The position numbers and the translations under genes are program-made. The notes under the pieces were generated by a model. The model saw nothing but the letters and a program-made list of their open reading frames with translations. It did no database searches and was not told the origin of the DNA. 64,000 nt of DNA from UBA3824 sp017541145 (GTDB lineage Bacteria; Bacteroidota; Bacteroidia; Bacteroidales; UBA3824), in contig CAMVLO010000005.1 of assembly GCA_947168365.1 (NCBI GenBank), forward strand, positions 35,123 through 99,122, written 5' to 3'. Numbering within the stretch: the first letter of the stretch is position 1; each line of letters starts with the position of its first letter. Shown piece after piece: positions 9,139 through 16,803 of this stretch.

Positions 9139-9410
9139 AATTGTTTCCGTTTGAATTTCAGAGCGTAAATATATGAAATTTTTTTGTTGATTTTTACTGA
9201 AATATTAATTTTTTTTTGTTAAAATATATTTTTGGATGTTGATTTTTTGTAGAAAAGCCGTGCTGTTTTCATCGTTTTTGTAAATTTAGTATAAAAAAAG
9301 AGGTATTTCGTAAGCAAAATTGTGTCAAAAAAATGAACAGAATCAAAAATAATTAAATAATTTTTAGTTTTATTTAATTGAATTTCAGATTGTTACAATA
9401 AATTAACAAA

Positions 9411-9457
9411 ATGAACAAAATGAATGAATGCTGTGTGAATTATTCGTTATACATTTG
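9411..9457 (+). promoter_or_regulatory. Promoter of RNA copy 3: upstream box plus -7 element
   Basis: ATGAACAAAATGAA (9411-9424) and TACATTTG (9450-9457), again 39 bases apart start to start. The upstream box is preceded by AACAA, extending a TGAACAAAA-type direct repeat. Confidence 0.7.
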
Positions 9458-9462
9458 TAATG

Positions 9463-9717
9463 TAAAAACAAAACAACATCTTAAGAATAGGTAACAACTT
9501 AGGATGAAGATATTAACTCAACACAAATATATTAACAACAATAATTATTAACTCAACAACCGATCAGACTATACTAACTAATTATGAAACATTAAATATT
9601 TTTCATTTGCAAGTCTTTTTATAATCAGTTTTTTTGAAGGTACATTTAACGACCTGTTTTTATTAACTCAATTTTAAAGCCCTCAGTTGATTTTCAATTG
9701 AGGGTTTTTATTTTTTT
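9463..9717 (+). ncRNA. Putative small RNA, family copy 3
   Basis: About 255 nt. The core at 9586-9634 is identical to the other copies over CATTTGCAAGTC, TTTTTATAATCAG and the following T-run. The variable body contains three TTAACTCAAC motifs (near 9509, 9547 and, in shorter form, 9664) not found in copy 1. It ends 14 bases before the 3' end of the convergent RluA-type gene, so its terminator also separates the two transcripts. Confidence 0.6.
9680..9717 (+). terminator. Intrinsic terminator of RNA copy 3
   Basis: CCCTCAGTTGA (9680-9690) pairs with TCAATTGAGGG (9694-9704) with one G-T/G-A irregularity, followed by TTTTTATTTTTTT. Confidence 0.88.
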
Positions 9718-9731
9718 ATAAGTTCTGAAAA

Positions 9732-10415
9732 TTAGTCTGTTACAGCGTTTTCTTCAAAGAATTTCCAAAGTTTGTCGTTTGGAACGGGCGCAACAATTTT
9801 AATTTCTTTTTTGCTGACAGGGTGTATAAATTGCACTTTGCGGGCGTGAAGCGACAATCCGCCGTCTGAATTTGATCTCGGATAGCCGTATTTCAAATCG
9901 CCTTTCACAGGGCAACCGATATGTGCAAGTTGACAGCGTATTTGGTGGTGACGACCTGTTAAAAGATTGATTTCCAATAAGTAATATCTGTCGGATTTCG
10001 CTATTACTTTGTATTTTAAGATTGCCTTTTTTGCCTCTTTGGATTCTGTTTTTGTAACATAACTTTTATTTTGTTTTTCGTTCTTTTGCAAAAAGTTTTC
10101 CAAAGTTGCTTCGTCGGAGTCGGGACATTTTCCGGTGATTGCCCAATACGTTTTGTGAACATCGCCGTTTCTGAACATCTCGTTCATTCTTGAAAGTGCT
10201 TTGCTTGTTTTAGCGAAAATCACGATTCCGGAAGTCGGACGGTCCAAACGGTGTGTCAATCCCAAAAATACTTCGCCCGGTTTGTTGTATTTCTCTTTGA
10301 TATAGGCTTTTACGGTGTCGATAAGTGTTTTATCGCCGGTTTTGTCGCCTTGTACAATTTCGTTTACTGTTTTGGATACTATTATTAAGTGATTGTCTTC
10401 GTAAAGGATTTCCAT
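9732..10415 (-). CDS. RluA-family RNA pseudouridine synthase
   Basis: A 227-residue pseudouridine synthase of the RluA family, isomerising uridines in rRNA or tRNA. The catalytic aspartate lies in GLTHRLDRPTSGIVIFAKT (about residues 53-71), and the later LLTGRHHQIRCQLAHIG motif (about 154-170) is the family's conserved RxHQIR block. There is no N-terminal S4 domain, so it is the short form, often annotated only as RNA pseudouridine synthase; the target position cannot be assigned. It starts MEILYEDNHLIIVSK, the usual N-terminus of the short form. It runs as a single gene between the terminator of tex and RNA copy 3. Confidence 0.9.
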   Translation of the reverse strand: MEILYEDNHLIIVSKTVNEIVQGDKTGDKTLIDTVKAYIKEKYNKPGEVFLGLTHRLDRPTSGIVIFAKTSKALSRMNEMFRNGDVHKTYWAITGKCPDSDEATLENFLQKNEKQNKSYVTKTESKEAKKAILKYKVIAKSDRYYLLEINLLTGRHHQIRCQLAHIGCPVKGDLKYGYPRSNSDGGLSLHARKVQFIHPVSKKEIKIVAPVPNDKLWKFFEENAVTD

Positions 10416-10484
10416 GACTTTTTTCTTTGCCGCAAAATTACAATAAATTTTTGCTTTTATTGAAATTTTTTTGTTTAGATTTTG

Positions 10485-10534
10485 TTAAAAAAAATACCGT
10501 TTGAGAAAACTTTTTCGAGCTTTGTCAAACGGTA
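10485..10534 (-). terminator. Intrinsic terminator of tex
   Basis: TACCGTTTGA (10495-10504) and TCAAACGGTA (10525-10534) form a 10-bp stem; the eight A at 10487-10494 give a U-tract on the minus strand. It lies 30 bases after the tex stop. Confidence 0.85.
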
Positions 10535-10563
10535 AAATTATTGAATTTTAGTATCTTACTTTG

Positions 10564-12687
10564 TTATTTTTCCAATGCAAGACCAATTCGTTCGCGGTTG
10601 TAATCAATCGAAATTACTTTTACTTTTACAGGTTGATGAATTTTTAGGATTGATGCCGGATTTCCGCCGCGTTTTATCGGTAGTTGCGAAACGTGAATTA
10701 GTCCGCTAATATGTATTCCAAGGTCAACAAATGCGCCAAAATTTGTAACATTCGTTACAATTCCGTTGAGAATCATGCCTTCTTTCAAATCCTTGATAGT
10801 CTCAACATTTTGTTCAAATTCCGGTGCCGTAAAAACTCCGCGGGGATCTCGTCCCGGTTTTTCGAGTTCGGTAAGAATATCGTTGAGAGTCGGCAAACCG
10901 GTTTTGTCATCAACATATTTTTTTATGTCGATTTTTTGGCGGATTTCCTTGTTTTCAATTAAGTCTTTTACATCGCATCCCAAATCTTTTGCCATTTTGT
11001 TGACTATATAATATTTTTCAGGATGTACAGCCGAATTGTCAAGCGGATTTTCAGCACCGTCTATTCTCAAGAATCCTGCGCACTGTTCAAACGCTTTGTC
11101 GCCCATTCTTGGAACTTTTTTCAGTTCAGTACGCGAGCCGAACGGACCGTTTTCTTTTCTGAAATTTACGATATTTTGAGCCAAAGTCGGACCTAAACCC
11201 GATACATACATCAATAAGTGTTTTGACGCAGTATTTACATTTACACCTACTTGATTTACGCAGCTAACTACCACATTGTCAAGACTTTCTTTTAATTTTG
11301 TTTGGTTGACATCATGTTGATATTGTCCTACGCCGATAGATTTCGGATCTATTTTTACGAGTTCTGCCAGCGGATCCAAAAGTCTGCGACCAATTGATAC
11401 TGCGCCTCTTACAGTTAAATCGTATTCAGGAAATTCCTCGCGGGCAACTTCTGATGCCGAATAAATTGACGCGCCGCTTTCTGAAACGATATAAACTTGA
11501 ATATCTTTTGGAAACCGGATTTTTTTGATGAATCTTTCTGTTTCGCGACTTGCAGTTCCGTTGCCGATAGCGATGCAGTCAGCCTTGTATTGTTCTACAA
11601 GAGTCGTTACTTTTTTCATGGCTTCAAAAGATTCTTTCATGCCGGAATGTGGGTAAATTGCTTCATTATGAAGCAGATTGCCTTGTTCGTCGAGACAAAC
11701 AAGTTTGCATCCGGTTCTGAATCCGGGGTCGAGTGCCAATATCCTTTTTTTACCCAACGGACTTGCTAACAACAAGTTGCGAAGGTTTTCGGCAAATACA
11801 TTGATAGCTTCTTCGTCGGCTTTGTCTTTTGCAATATTGGCAAATTCGGTTTCGATTGACGGTTGCAACAATCTTTTGTAACAGTCAGTTACAGCCATTT
11901 CTACCTGTTTAGCCGCCTCGCCGTTGCCTCTTACAAATTGACGATCAAGTATAGTAAGTGCGTTTTCTTCTTCGGGTTCTATTGTGATTTTCAAAAATCC
12001 TTCGTTTTGACCGCGCATAAGAGCCATAAGTCTGTGACCAGCAATGCGTGACAATTTTTCTGAATAGTCAAAATAATCTTTGAATTTTTGAGCTTCTTCT
12101 TCCTTGCCTTTTACAACTTTGCTGTAAATTACAGATTCCCTTTTGAATAGATTTCTTATACGATTTCTTGCGTCAGCATCTTCGTTTACACGTTCTGCAA
12201 TAATATCGCGTGCACCTTTGAGAGCTTCGTCGATATTTTCAACTTTATCGTTAACAAATCTTGCTGCAAATTCCTCAGAATCAGAATTTTGTTTCAGCAA
12301 AAGCATGTCAGCCAACGGTTCCAAACCTTTTTCTCTTGCGATAGAAGCGCGGGTTTTCTTTTTGGGTTTGAAAGGCAAGTAGATATCTTCCAAAGTAGTC
12401 ATATCCAAAGTGTCCTCAAGTTTTTTCTTGAGTTCGTCGGTCATTTTCCCCTGAGATTCAATGCTTTCGATGATAGAATCGCGTCGTTTGTCCAAATCCT
12501 CGTATTTTTTTATTTCTTGTTGGATTTGAGCAACTTGTACCTCGTTGAGAGTTCCGGTAGCCTCTTTTCTGTAACGGCTGATAAACGGAACTGTAGCGCC
12601 TTGGCTAAACAAGAAAGCCGTGTTTTTTACTTGGATTTCTCTGATACCCAATTTGTCGGCTATTAGTTTGATGTATTTCTCATTCAT
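10564..12687 (-). CDS. tex: Tex-family RNA-binding transcription accessory protein
   Basis: A Tex/Spt6-like protein of about 707 residues from the chosen ATG at 12687 (MNEKYIKLIADKLGIRE); a longer reading from TTG at 12738 adds 17 residues not seen in the family. Domains in order: N-terminal helical Tex region with the VPFISRYRKEATG block, a YqgF/RuvX-like RNase H fold (ILALDPGFRTGCKLVCLDE), the helix-hairpin-helix part (LLMYVSGLGPTLAQNIV), and a C-terminal S1 RNA-binding domain (GMILNGIVTNVTNFGAFVDLG). Tex binds RNA and affects transcription and translation of certain genes; the exact role in Bacteroidota is not known. It forms a single-gene unit with its own terminator, divergent from the cyclase gene. 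Confidence 0.95.
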   Translation of the reverse strand: MNEKYIKLIADKLGIREIQVKNTAFLFSQGATVPFISRYRKEATGTLNEVQVAQIQQEIKKYEDLDKRRDSIIESIESQGKMTDELKKKLEDTLDMTTLEDIYLPFKPKKKTRASIAREKGLEPLADMLLLKQNSDSEEFAARFVNDKVENIDEALKGARDIIAERVNEDADARNRIRNLFKRESVIYSKVVKGKEEEAQKFKDYFDYSEKLSRIAGHRLMALMRGQNEGFLKITIEPEEENALTILDRQFVRGNGEAAKQVEMAVTDCYKRLLQPSIETEFANIAKDKADEEAINVFAENLRNLLLASPLGKKRILALDPGFRTGCKLVCLDEQGNLLHNEAIYPHSGMKESFEAMKKVTTLVEQYKADCIAIGNGTASRETERFIKKIRFPKDIQVYIVSESGASIYSASEVAREEFPEYDLTVRGAVSIGRRLLDPLAELVKIDPKSIGVGQYQHDVNQTKLKESLDNVVVSCVNQVGVNVNTASKHLLMYVSGLGPTLAQNIVNFRKENGPFGSRTELKKVPRMGDKAFEQCAGFLRIDGAENPLDNSAVHPEKYYIVNKMAKDLGCDVKDLIENKEIRQKIDIKKYVDDKTGLPTLNDILTELEKPGRDPRGVFTAPEFEQNVETIKDLKEGMILNGIVTNVTNFGAFVDLGIHISGLIHVSQLPIKRGGNPASILKIHQPVKVKVISIDYNRERIGLALEK

Positions 12688-12825
12688 AATTGTCTTAAGT
12701 GCTGAAAAAGATTCAGTTGGTAATTTTTTATTTAACAATTCAGGCTTGACATTGATTGCCCAAATTTGTTGTAAAATTAAAAAAATAAATATTCATTTCA
12801 AAAAAAAATTAATTTCGAGAATTTT

Positions 12826-12859
12826 TTTGCATAATTTCAAAAATATTTCATTATTTTTG
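12826..12859 (+). promoter_or_regulatory. Promoter of the receiver-PAS-cyclase gene
   Basis: TTTG (12826-12829), 22-base spacer, TATTTTTG (12852-12859), matching the Bacteroidota -33/-7 pattern and 50 bases before the TTG start codon. Confidence 0.65.
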
Positions 12860-12909
12860 TAAAATCAAGGAATGGACGTTTTTTTTTAATATCTAAATAG
12901 TTTAAAACA

Positions 12910-14523
12910 TTGGCTTACAATATATTAGTTGCAGATAACGACATCCAGTGCCGTCGTATTATTTCATCGATTTTGGTCGATGATATTAATACTGTATATT
13001 CTGTATCTGAAGCTGATAATTCTATTGATGCTTGGCAATTTGTAATGCAACAGCAACTTGATTTGGTCTTGTTGAACATGCATTTGGAGGCAAGTGTAGA
13101 TTTATTGAAAAAAATTCGTTTGAAATTTAAAGCCATTCCGGTAATTGTACTTGTACAAAATGTTGATAATGATTACATCAAGTCAGCTTTAGACAACGGA
13201 GCTACAGATTATCTGAAAAAGCCGATTGATATTACGGAGTTGCATGCTCGTGTAAAAGTTTCTTTGGCTTTGCGGGAATCGATGCTTGAGATTCAAACCA
13301 AAAACCAACGAATTGAATCTCAGAATTATGATTTGAATAAATTGTCGTTTATTGTAAAACAAACTGATAATTCAGTCATAATTTTTAATCCTGACGGTGA
13401 GGCTGAATGGGCTAACGAAGGTTTTCATAAGATGTACGGATACGAATTTGACGAATTTGTATCGCGTTACGGCTCTAATATTTCCGGTTTGAGTTACAAT
13501 CGGGAAATTAGTGTTTATATCGCAAAACTTCTTGAACGGAAAAAAACTGTAAATTATACTACGAGATGCCGTGTAAAATATGGCGCAATTAAATGGATTC
13601 AAACCACTTTGACACCGATTTTTGACGGTAATCGTATCGAAAAAATCATTGCAATTGAGACAGACGTCTCGGCGCAAAAATGTATTGAAATAGAACTTGT
13701 AAAGCGCAACGAAGAAACTCAGCAGCTTATGAAAAGTCTGCAAGAGGCAAATGAAAAACTCGAAAAACAACGTGCCGAAATTCTTGAGCAAAACCGTATT
13801 ATCGAGTTGGAACGCAACAAGGCGGACGATTTGTTGTTGAATATTTTGCCGATTTATGTGGTTTCGGAACTCAAAAGCATTGGTCAAGCCTCGCCGCGCA
13901 GTTACAAGATGGCGACCGTGATGTTTACTGATTTTAAGGGATTTACAAAGTCTTGCGAAAATCTTACGCCGGAGCAGATTGTTAAGGCGTTACATTTTTT
14001 CTTTTCAAAATTTGATGACATCATTTCGTGTCATTACATCGAGAAAATCAAAACCATTGGTGATTCTTATATGTGCGTTGGCGGCATCCCGTTGCGCAAT
14101 CGGTCCAATCCGTTTGATGTTGTGTTGGCGGGCTTGGAAATCAAGCACTTCATGTCAACTTATAAGACGCAATTTTCGCACATGGACTTGCCGGATTGGC
14201 AGTTGAGAATCGGAATACATTCAGGTCCTTTGGTGGCGGGAGTTGTAGGTAAAATAAAATTTGCTTACGATACTTGGGGCGATTCGGTTAATGTAGCAAA
14301 ACGTATGGAAAGTGCTGACGAAATTGGCGAAGTTAACATCTCCTCGTGTACTTATGAGTTTATCAAAGATTTTTTCATTTGCAGACATCGCGGTCCGATC
14401 GAAATTAAAAATCATAAAAATGTTGACATGTATTTTGTTGACCGATTGAAACCCGAATATTCTTTGGATGAAGATGGTGTTTATCCGAATGAAAAGTTTA
14501 TTGAACTTTTGAATGTAATTTAA
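12910..14523 (+). CDS. Degenerate receiver-PAS-class III adenylate cyclase
   Basis: A 537-residue cytoplasmic signalling protein that starts with TTG. Residues 1-118 have a receiver fold, but the phosphoacceptor position is Asn (N56 in LVLLNMHLE), the acidic pair is D9-N10, and the Thr/Ser switch position is V82; only K104 of the active site remains. A PAS domain (about 140-262) and a coiled coil (about 265-315) precede a class III nucleotide cyclase domain (about 330-500) with the metal motif VMFTDFKGFT, the purine-specifying lysine in KTIGDSYM (about 381) and YDTWGDSVNVAKRME, whose Asp supports ATP as substrate. The receiver therefore cannot be phosphorylated in the normal way. No partner kinase lies next to it; the following gene is miaB. 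Confidence 0.85.
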   Translation: MAYNILVADNDIQCRRIISSILVDDINTVYSVSEADNSIDAWQFVMQQQLDLVLLNMHLEASVDLLKKIRLKFKAIPVIVLVQNVDNDYIKSALDNGATDYLKKPIDITELHARVKVSLALRESMLEIQTKNQRIESQNYDLNKLSFIVKQTDNSVIIFNPDGEAEWANEGFHKMYGYEFDEFVSRYGSNISGLSYNREISVYIAKLLERKKTVNYTTRCRVKYGAIKWIQTTLTPIFDGNRIEKIIAIETDVSAQKCIEIELVKRNEETQQLMKSLQEANEKLEKQRAEILEQNRIIELERNKADDLLLNILPIYVVSELKSIGQASPRSYKMATVMFTDFKGFTKSCENLTPEQIVKALHFFFSKFDDIISCHYIEKIKTIGDSYMCVGGIPLRNRSNPFDVVLAGLEIKHFMSTYKTQFSHMDLPDWQLRIGIHSGPLVAGVVGKIKFAYDTWGDSVNVAKRMESADEIGEVNISSCTYEFIKDFFICRHRGPIEIKNHKNVDMYFVDRLKPEYSLDEDGVYPNEKFIELLNVI

Positions 14524-14592
14524 AAAATTTTTAATCTGCGTAAGTGGTTTTTTAATTAATTAGAATAAAGAAACGAAATTTAAATATTATCC

Positions 14593-15918
14593 ATGAAGTA
14601 TCATTTGGTTACGCTCGGCTGTCAGATGAATATCTCTGATAGCGGCAGAGTGAAATCTTATATTGAAAAACTCGGTTACGAATCTACCGATAATCCACAT
14701 GAAGCTGATTTATTGGGCGTTATAGCATGTTCAGTTCGTCAGAAAGCAATTGACAAAGTTTATAATTTAATAGCAGTTTGGAATAGACAAAAGGCGGAAC
14801 GCCGTAATTTTGTAACATTTCTTACCGGTTGTATTTTGCCCGATGATCGGGAGAAATTTCTGAAATCTTTCGATATGGTATTCGATATGAGAGATTTAAC
14901 AAATTTCTCAAAGATGTTGTCAGAAAAAATCCATGAAGGCACTTATTATCCGAAACTTAGCCGTGAAGACCAAGCTTATCAAATGGATTACTTTTGGAAA
15001 TTGGAAGGTCGTCAGCCGGATAAATTTGAAGCTTTTGTTCCGATTCAGAACGGTTGTGATAAATTCTGTACATATTGCGCAGTTCCGTATACACGCGGAC
15101 GTGAAGTTTCGCGCTCGTCGCAAGAAATTCTTGAAGAAGTAAAATGTCTTGTAGACGCCGGTTTTAAGTCGATTACGCTTTTAGGACAGAATGTAAATTC
15201 TTACGGTCTTGATAAAAAAGGTAAAGAAATCACCTTTGCACAGCTTTTGGAACTTGTTGGCGAATACGGAGATAAGTCAAATAAAGAATTTCGAGTTTAC
15301 TTTACCTCTCCGCATCCTCGCGACATGACGGTAGACGTACTTGAAGCCATTGCAAAATATAAATGCCTTGGAAAATGGATTCATATTCCGATTCAAAGCG
15401 GTGATACAGAGATGCTTAAACGTATGAACCGCAAATATGACATCGAGCGTTACCGCAGCGTTATACATTCAATCAGAACGATTCTGCCTACAGCAACAAT
15501 TTTTACTGATATAATAGTTGGTTTTACAGGCGAAACCGAGGAAGAGTTTATGAATACGCGCCGTGCCATGAAAGAATTTAAGTACAACATGGCTTTCATT
15601 GCGATGTATTCGCCCAGACCCGGAGCAAAATCTTCAGAATGGGTAGATGACGTTCCAAAAGACGAAAAATCAAGACGTTACGCGGTTTTGTCCAACGATT
15701 TGAAAGAAGTTGCAAGTCAATATACTGCGCAGATGGTTGGCAAAGAATACAGATTACTTGTCAACGGTCACGATCGCTTGAACGGTTATCTTTCGGGTTT
15801 AACAGAGGGTAAAATTGCAGTTCGTTTCAAGTCAGATAATGAACTTCTCATCGGCAATTTTGTAAATGTACGAATTATAAAATCAAGTGATTTTTCTGCT
15901 GAAGGAGAGTTGGTGTAA
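14593..15918 (+). CDS. miaB: tRNA methylthiotransferase, MiaB type
   Basis: A 441-residue radical SAM methylthiotransferase, expected to convert i6A37 to ms2i6A37 in tRNA. The MTTase cysteines are C10 (LGCQMNISDS), C46 (ACSVRQKAID) and C80 (TGCILP); the radical SAM cluster is C155-x3-C159-x2-C162 (NGCDKFCTYC) with AVPYTRGRE. The C-terminal TRAM domain begins near residue 378. Two details differ from textbook MiaB: ACSVRQ instead of NTCSVRE, and a long, hydrophobic linker after it. This form reminds me of MiaB sequences from candidate-phylum bacteria, which is memory-based and unverified. It is the only MiaB-type gene here; rimO and mtaB are present separately. Confidence 0.85.
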   Translation: MKYHLVTLGCQMNISDSGRVKSYIEKLGYESTDNPHEADLLGVIACSVRQKAIDKVYNLIAVWNRQKAERRNFVTFLTGCILPDDREKFLKSFDMVFDMRDLTNFSKMLSEKIHEGTYYPKLSREDQAYQMDYFWKLEGRQPDKFEAFVPIQNGCDKFCTYCAVPYTRGREVSRSSQEILEEVKCLVDAGFKSITLLGQNVNSYGLDKKGKEITFAQLLELVGEYGDKSNKEFRVYFTSPHPRDMTVDVLEAIAKYKCLGKWIHIPIQSGDTEMLKRMNRKYDIERYRSVIHSIRTILPTATIFTDIIVGFTGETEEEFMNTRRAMKEFKYNMAFIAMYSPRPGAKSSEWVDDVPKDEKSRRYAVLSNDLKEVASQYTAQMVGKEYRLLVNGHDRLNGYLSGLTEGKIAVRFKSDNELLIGNFVNVRIIKSSDFSAEGELV

Positions 15919-15946
15919 AGGGATAAAAATAATTTGTATGGGTTTG

Positions 15947-16020
15947 AGCCGCAAACATTGCGGCTCTACATACGTTGTGCGTTACAAAATCTTGCATGTA
16001 GAGCCGCAATGCTTGCGGCT
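15947..16020. repeat. Nested palindromic repeat element (REP-like)
   Basis: Two 25-base arms, 15947-15971 and 15996-16020, are reverse complements at 24 of 25 positions. Each arm is itself a hairpin, AGCCGCAA-ACA-TTGCGGCT and AGCCGCAA-TGC-TTGCGGCT. The element lies between the convergent ends of miaB and the radical SAM gene and is GC-rich compared with the AT-rich surroundings. There is no T-run, so it is not a standard terminator. Confidence 0.8.
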
Positions 16021-16041
16021 TGGTAAAAAATTTACAACGCC

Positions 16042-16803
16042 TCACAGCGTACAACTCCCAAATTTCACCCGCTCCAACGCCGCCATCAATCCTTGATAAT
16101 CAAGAGCTTGCAGCGGCTGTTTCCCGGCGGCATAACTACAAAAGTTAACTTTCTTGTCCCACGAAACGCTGCAAAAATCCTGTGGCGGAGTGCATTTCAA
16201 TAGGCACGACGGACTTTGAAACGGTTTGCCGCCTGCAATCGCAGCCAACTGTTTTGGCGTAGGTGTGTCAGAAAACCTTTGCGGAATCAGGATTATCTGT
16301 TTCGGCGTCAAAAAAGTAAGAAGGTTTTCATAAACTTGTTTGCAAACGTCTGTTTTATTGCTGTTAACAAGAAGATTAACGCCCGGAGTAATATCGGTTT
16401 TTGAAAGTTTTTCAAGCGTTTTAATTACCCTCGAAACTTCCTTTTCGTTGTCAGGAAAATGAATAGTGATGTGGATTTTGTCGGGCGGAGTTGCGGTTAC
16501 CTTTTCAAAATACTTTTCGTCCTGCAACTTCAATCCGTTGGTAGTTACCGAAAGATAAACCAACGGCTGCAACGCCGCAATAATTTCAAAAACGCCCTGA
16601 TACTCAAAAGGTTCGCCACCGCCAAGAGAAACCGCCTCGATACCGTTTTCGACACAACTTTTGGCAAAAGAAATCACATCGTCAGGTTTCCAAAGTGTCT
16701 GCCTCACGTCGGAACTTTTGTTGTAACAAAAACTGCACTTTTTGCTACAAAAGTTTGAAAGGTCAATCGACAACAGTTTTATGTTTGAGGGATTCGATTT
16801 CAT
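16042..16803 (-). CDS. Radical SAM protein with C-terminal cysteine cluster
   Basis: A 253-residue radical SAM enzyme with the cluster motif C19-x3-C23-x2-C26 (SNFCSKKCSFCYN), the SAM-binding GGGEP motif (about 62-66), and a C-terminal group of cysteines (SCLLKCTPPQDFC and VNFCSYA, about 200-226) that may hold an auxiliary cluster, as in SPASM/twitch domains. The substrate is unknown. The start codon lies inside the last 41 bases of the upstream paralogue gene (16763-18097), so the two are translationally coupled. Its position directly after two paralogous large proteins suggests that it works with or on them; no short precursor peptide is visible nearby. The protein is short for a peptide-modifying SPASM enzyme, which speaks for a simple twitch form. 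Confidence 0.8.
   Translation of the reverse strand: MKSNPSNIKLLSIDLSNFCSKKCSFCYNKSSDVRQTLWKPDDVISFAKSCVENGIEAVSLGGGEPFEYQGVFEIIAALQPLVYLSVTTNGLKLQDEKYFEKVTATPPDKIHITIHFPDNEKEVSRVIKTLEKLSKTDITPGVNLLVNSNKTDVCKQVYENLLTFLTPKQIILIPQRFSDTPTPKQLAAIAGGKPFQSPSCLLKCTPPQDFCSVSWDKKVNFCSYAAGKQPLQALDYQGLMAALERVKFGSCTL

Noticed and set aside
7678..9494. Small reading frames starting at the three ATGAACAAAATGAA boxes (MNKMNE..., 21, 13 and 27 codons) as a peptide family
   Set aside because: In copies 1 and 3 the peptides look alike (MNKMNE ... YICNV), but copy 2 stops at the TAG of its -7 element. The conserved positions are the promoter elements at fixed spacing, not the codons between, so conservation is at DNA level.
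7878..9634. Core TTTTTATAATCAG as a sigma70-type promoter (TATAAT)
   Set aside because: TTGCAA lies only 7 bases before TATAAT, and Bacteroidota use TAnnTTTG; the core is inside units that already have promoter and terminator.
13372..13887. 171-codon minus-strand frame inside the cyclase gene
   Set aside because: Lies fully opposite an intact multi-domain gene, has no family features and an amino-acid mix typical of antisense frames. The same holds for frames at 3814-4374, 4855-5394, 12289-12666, 22261-22797, 29686-30468, 30777-31256, 36-36.4 kb, 41004-41498, 54904-55452 and 63157-63570.
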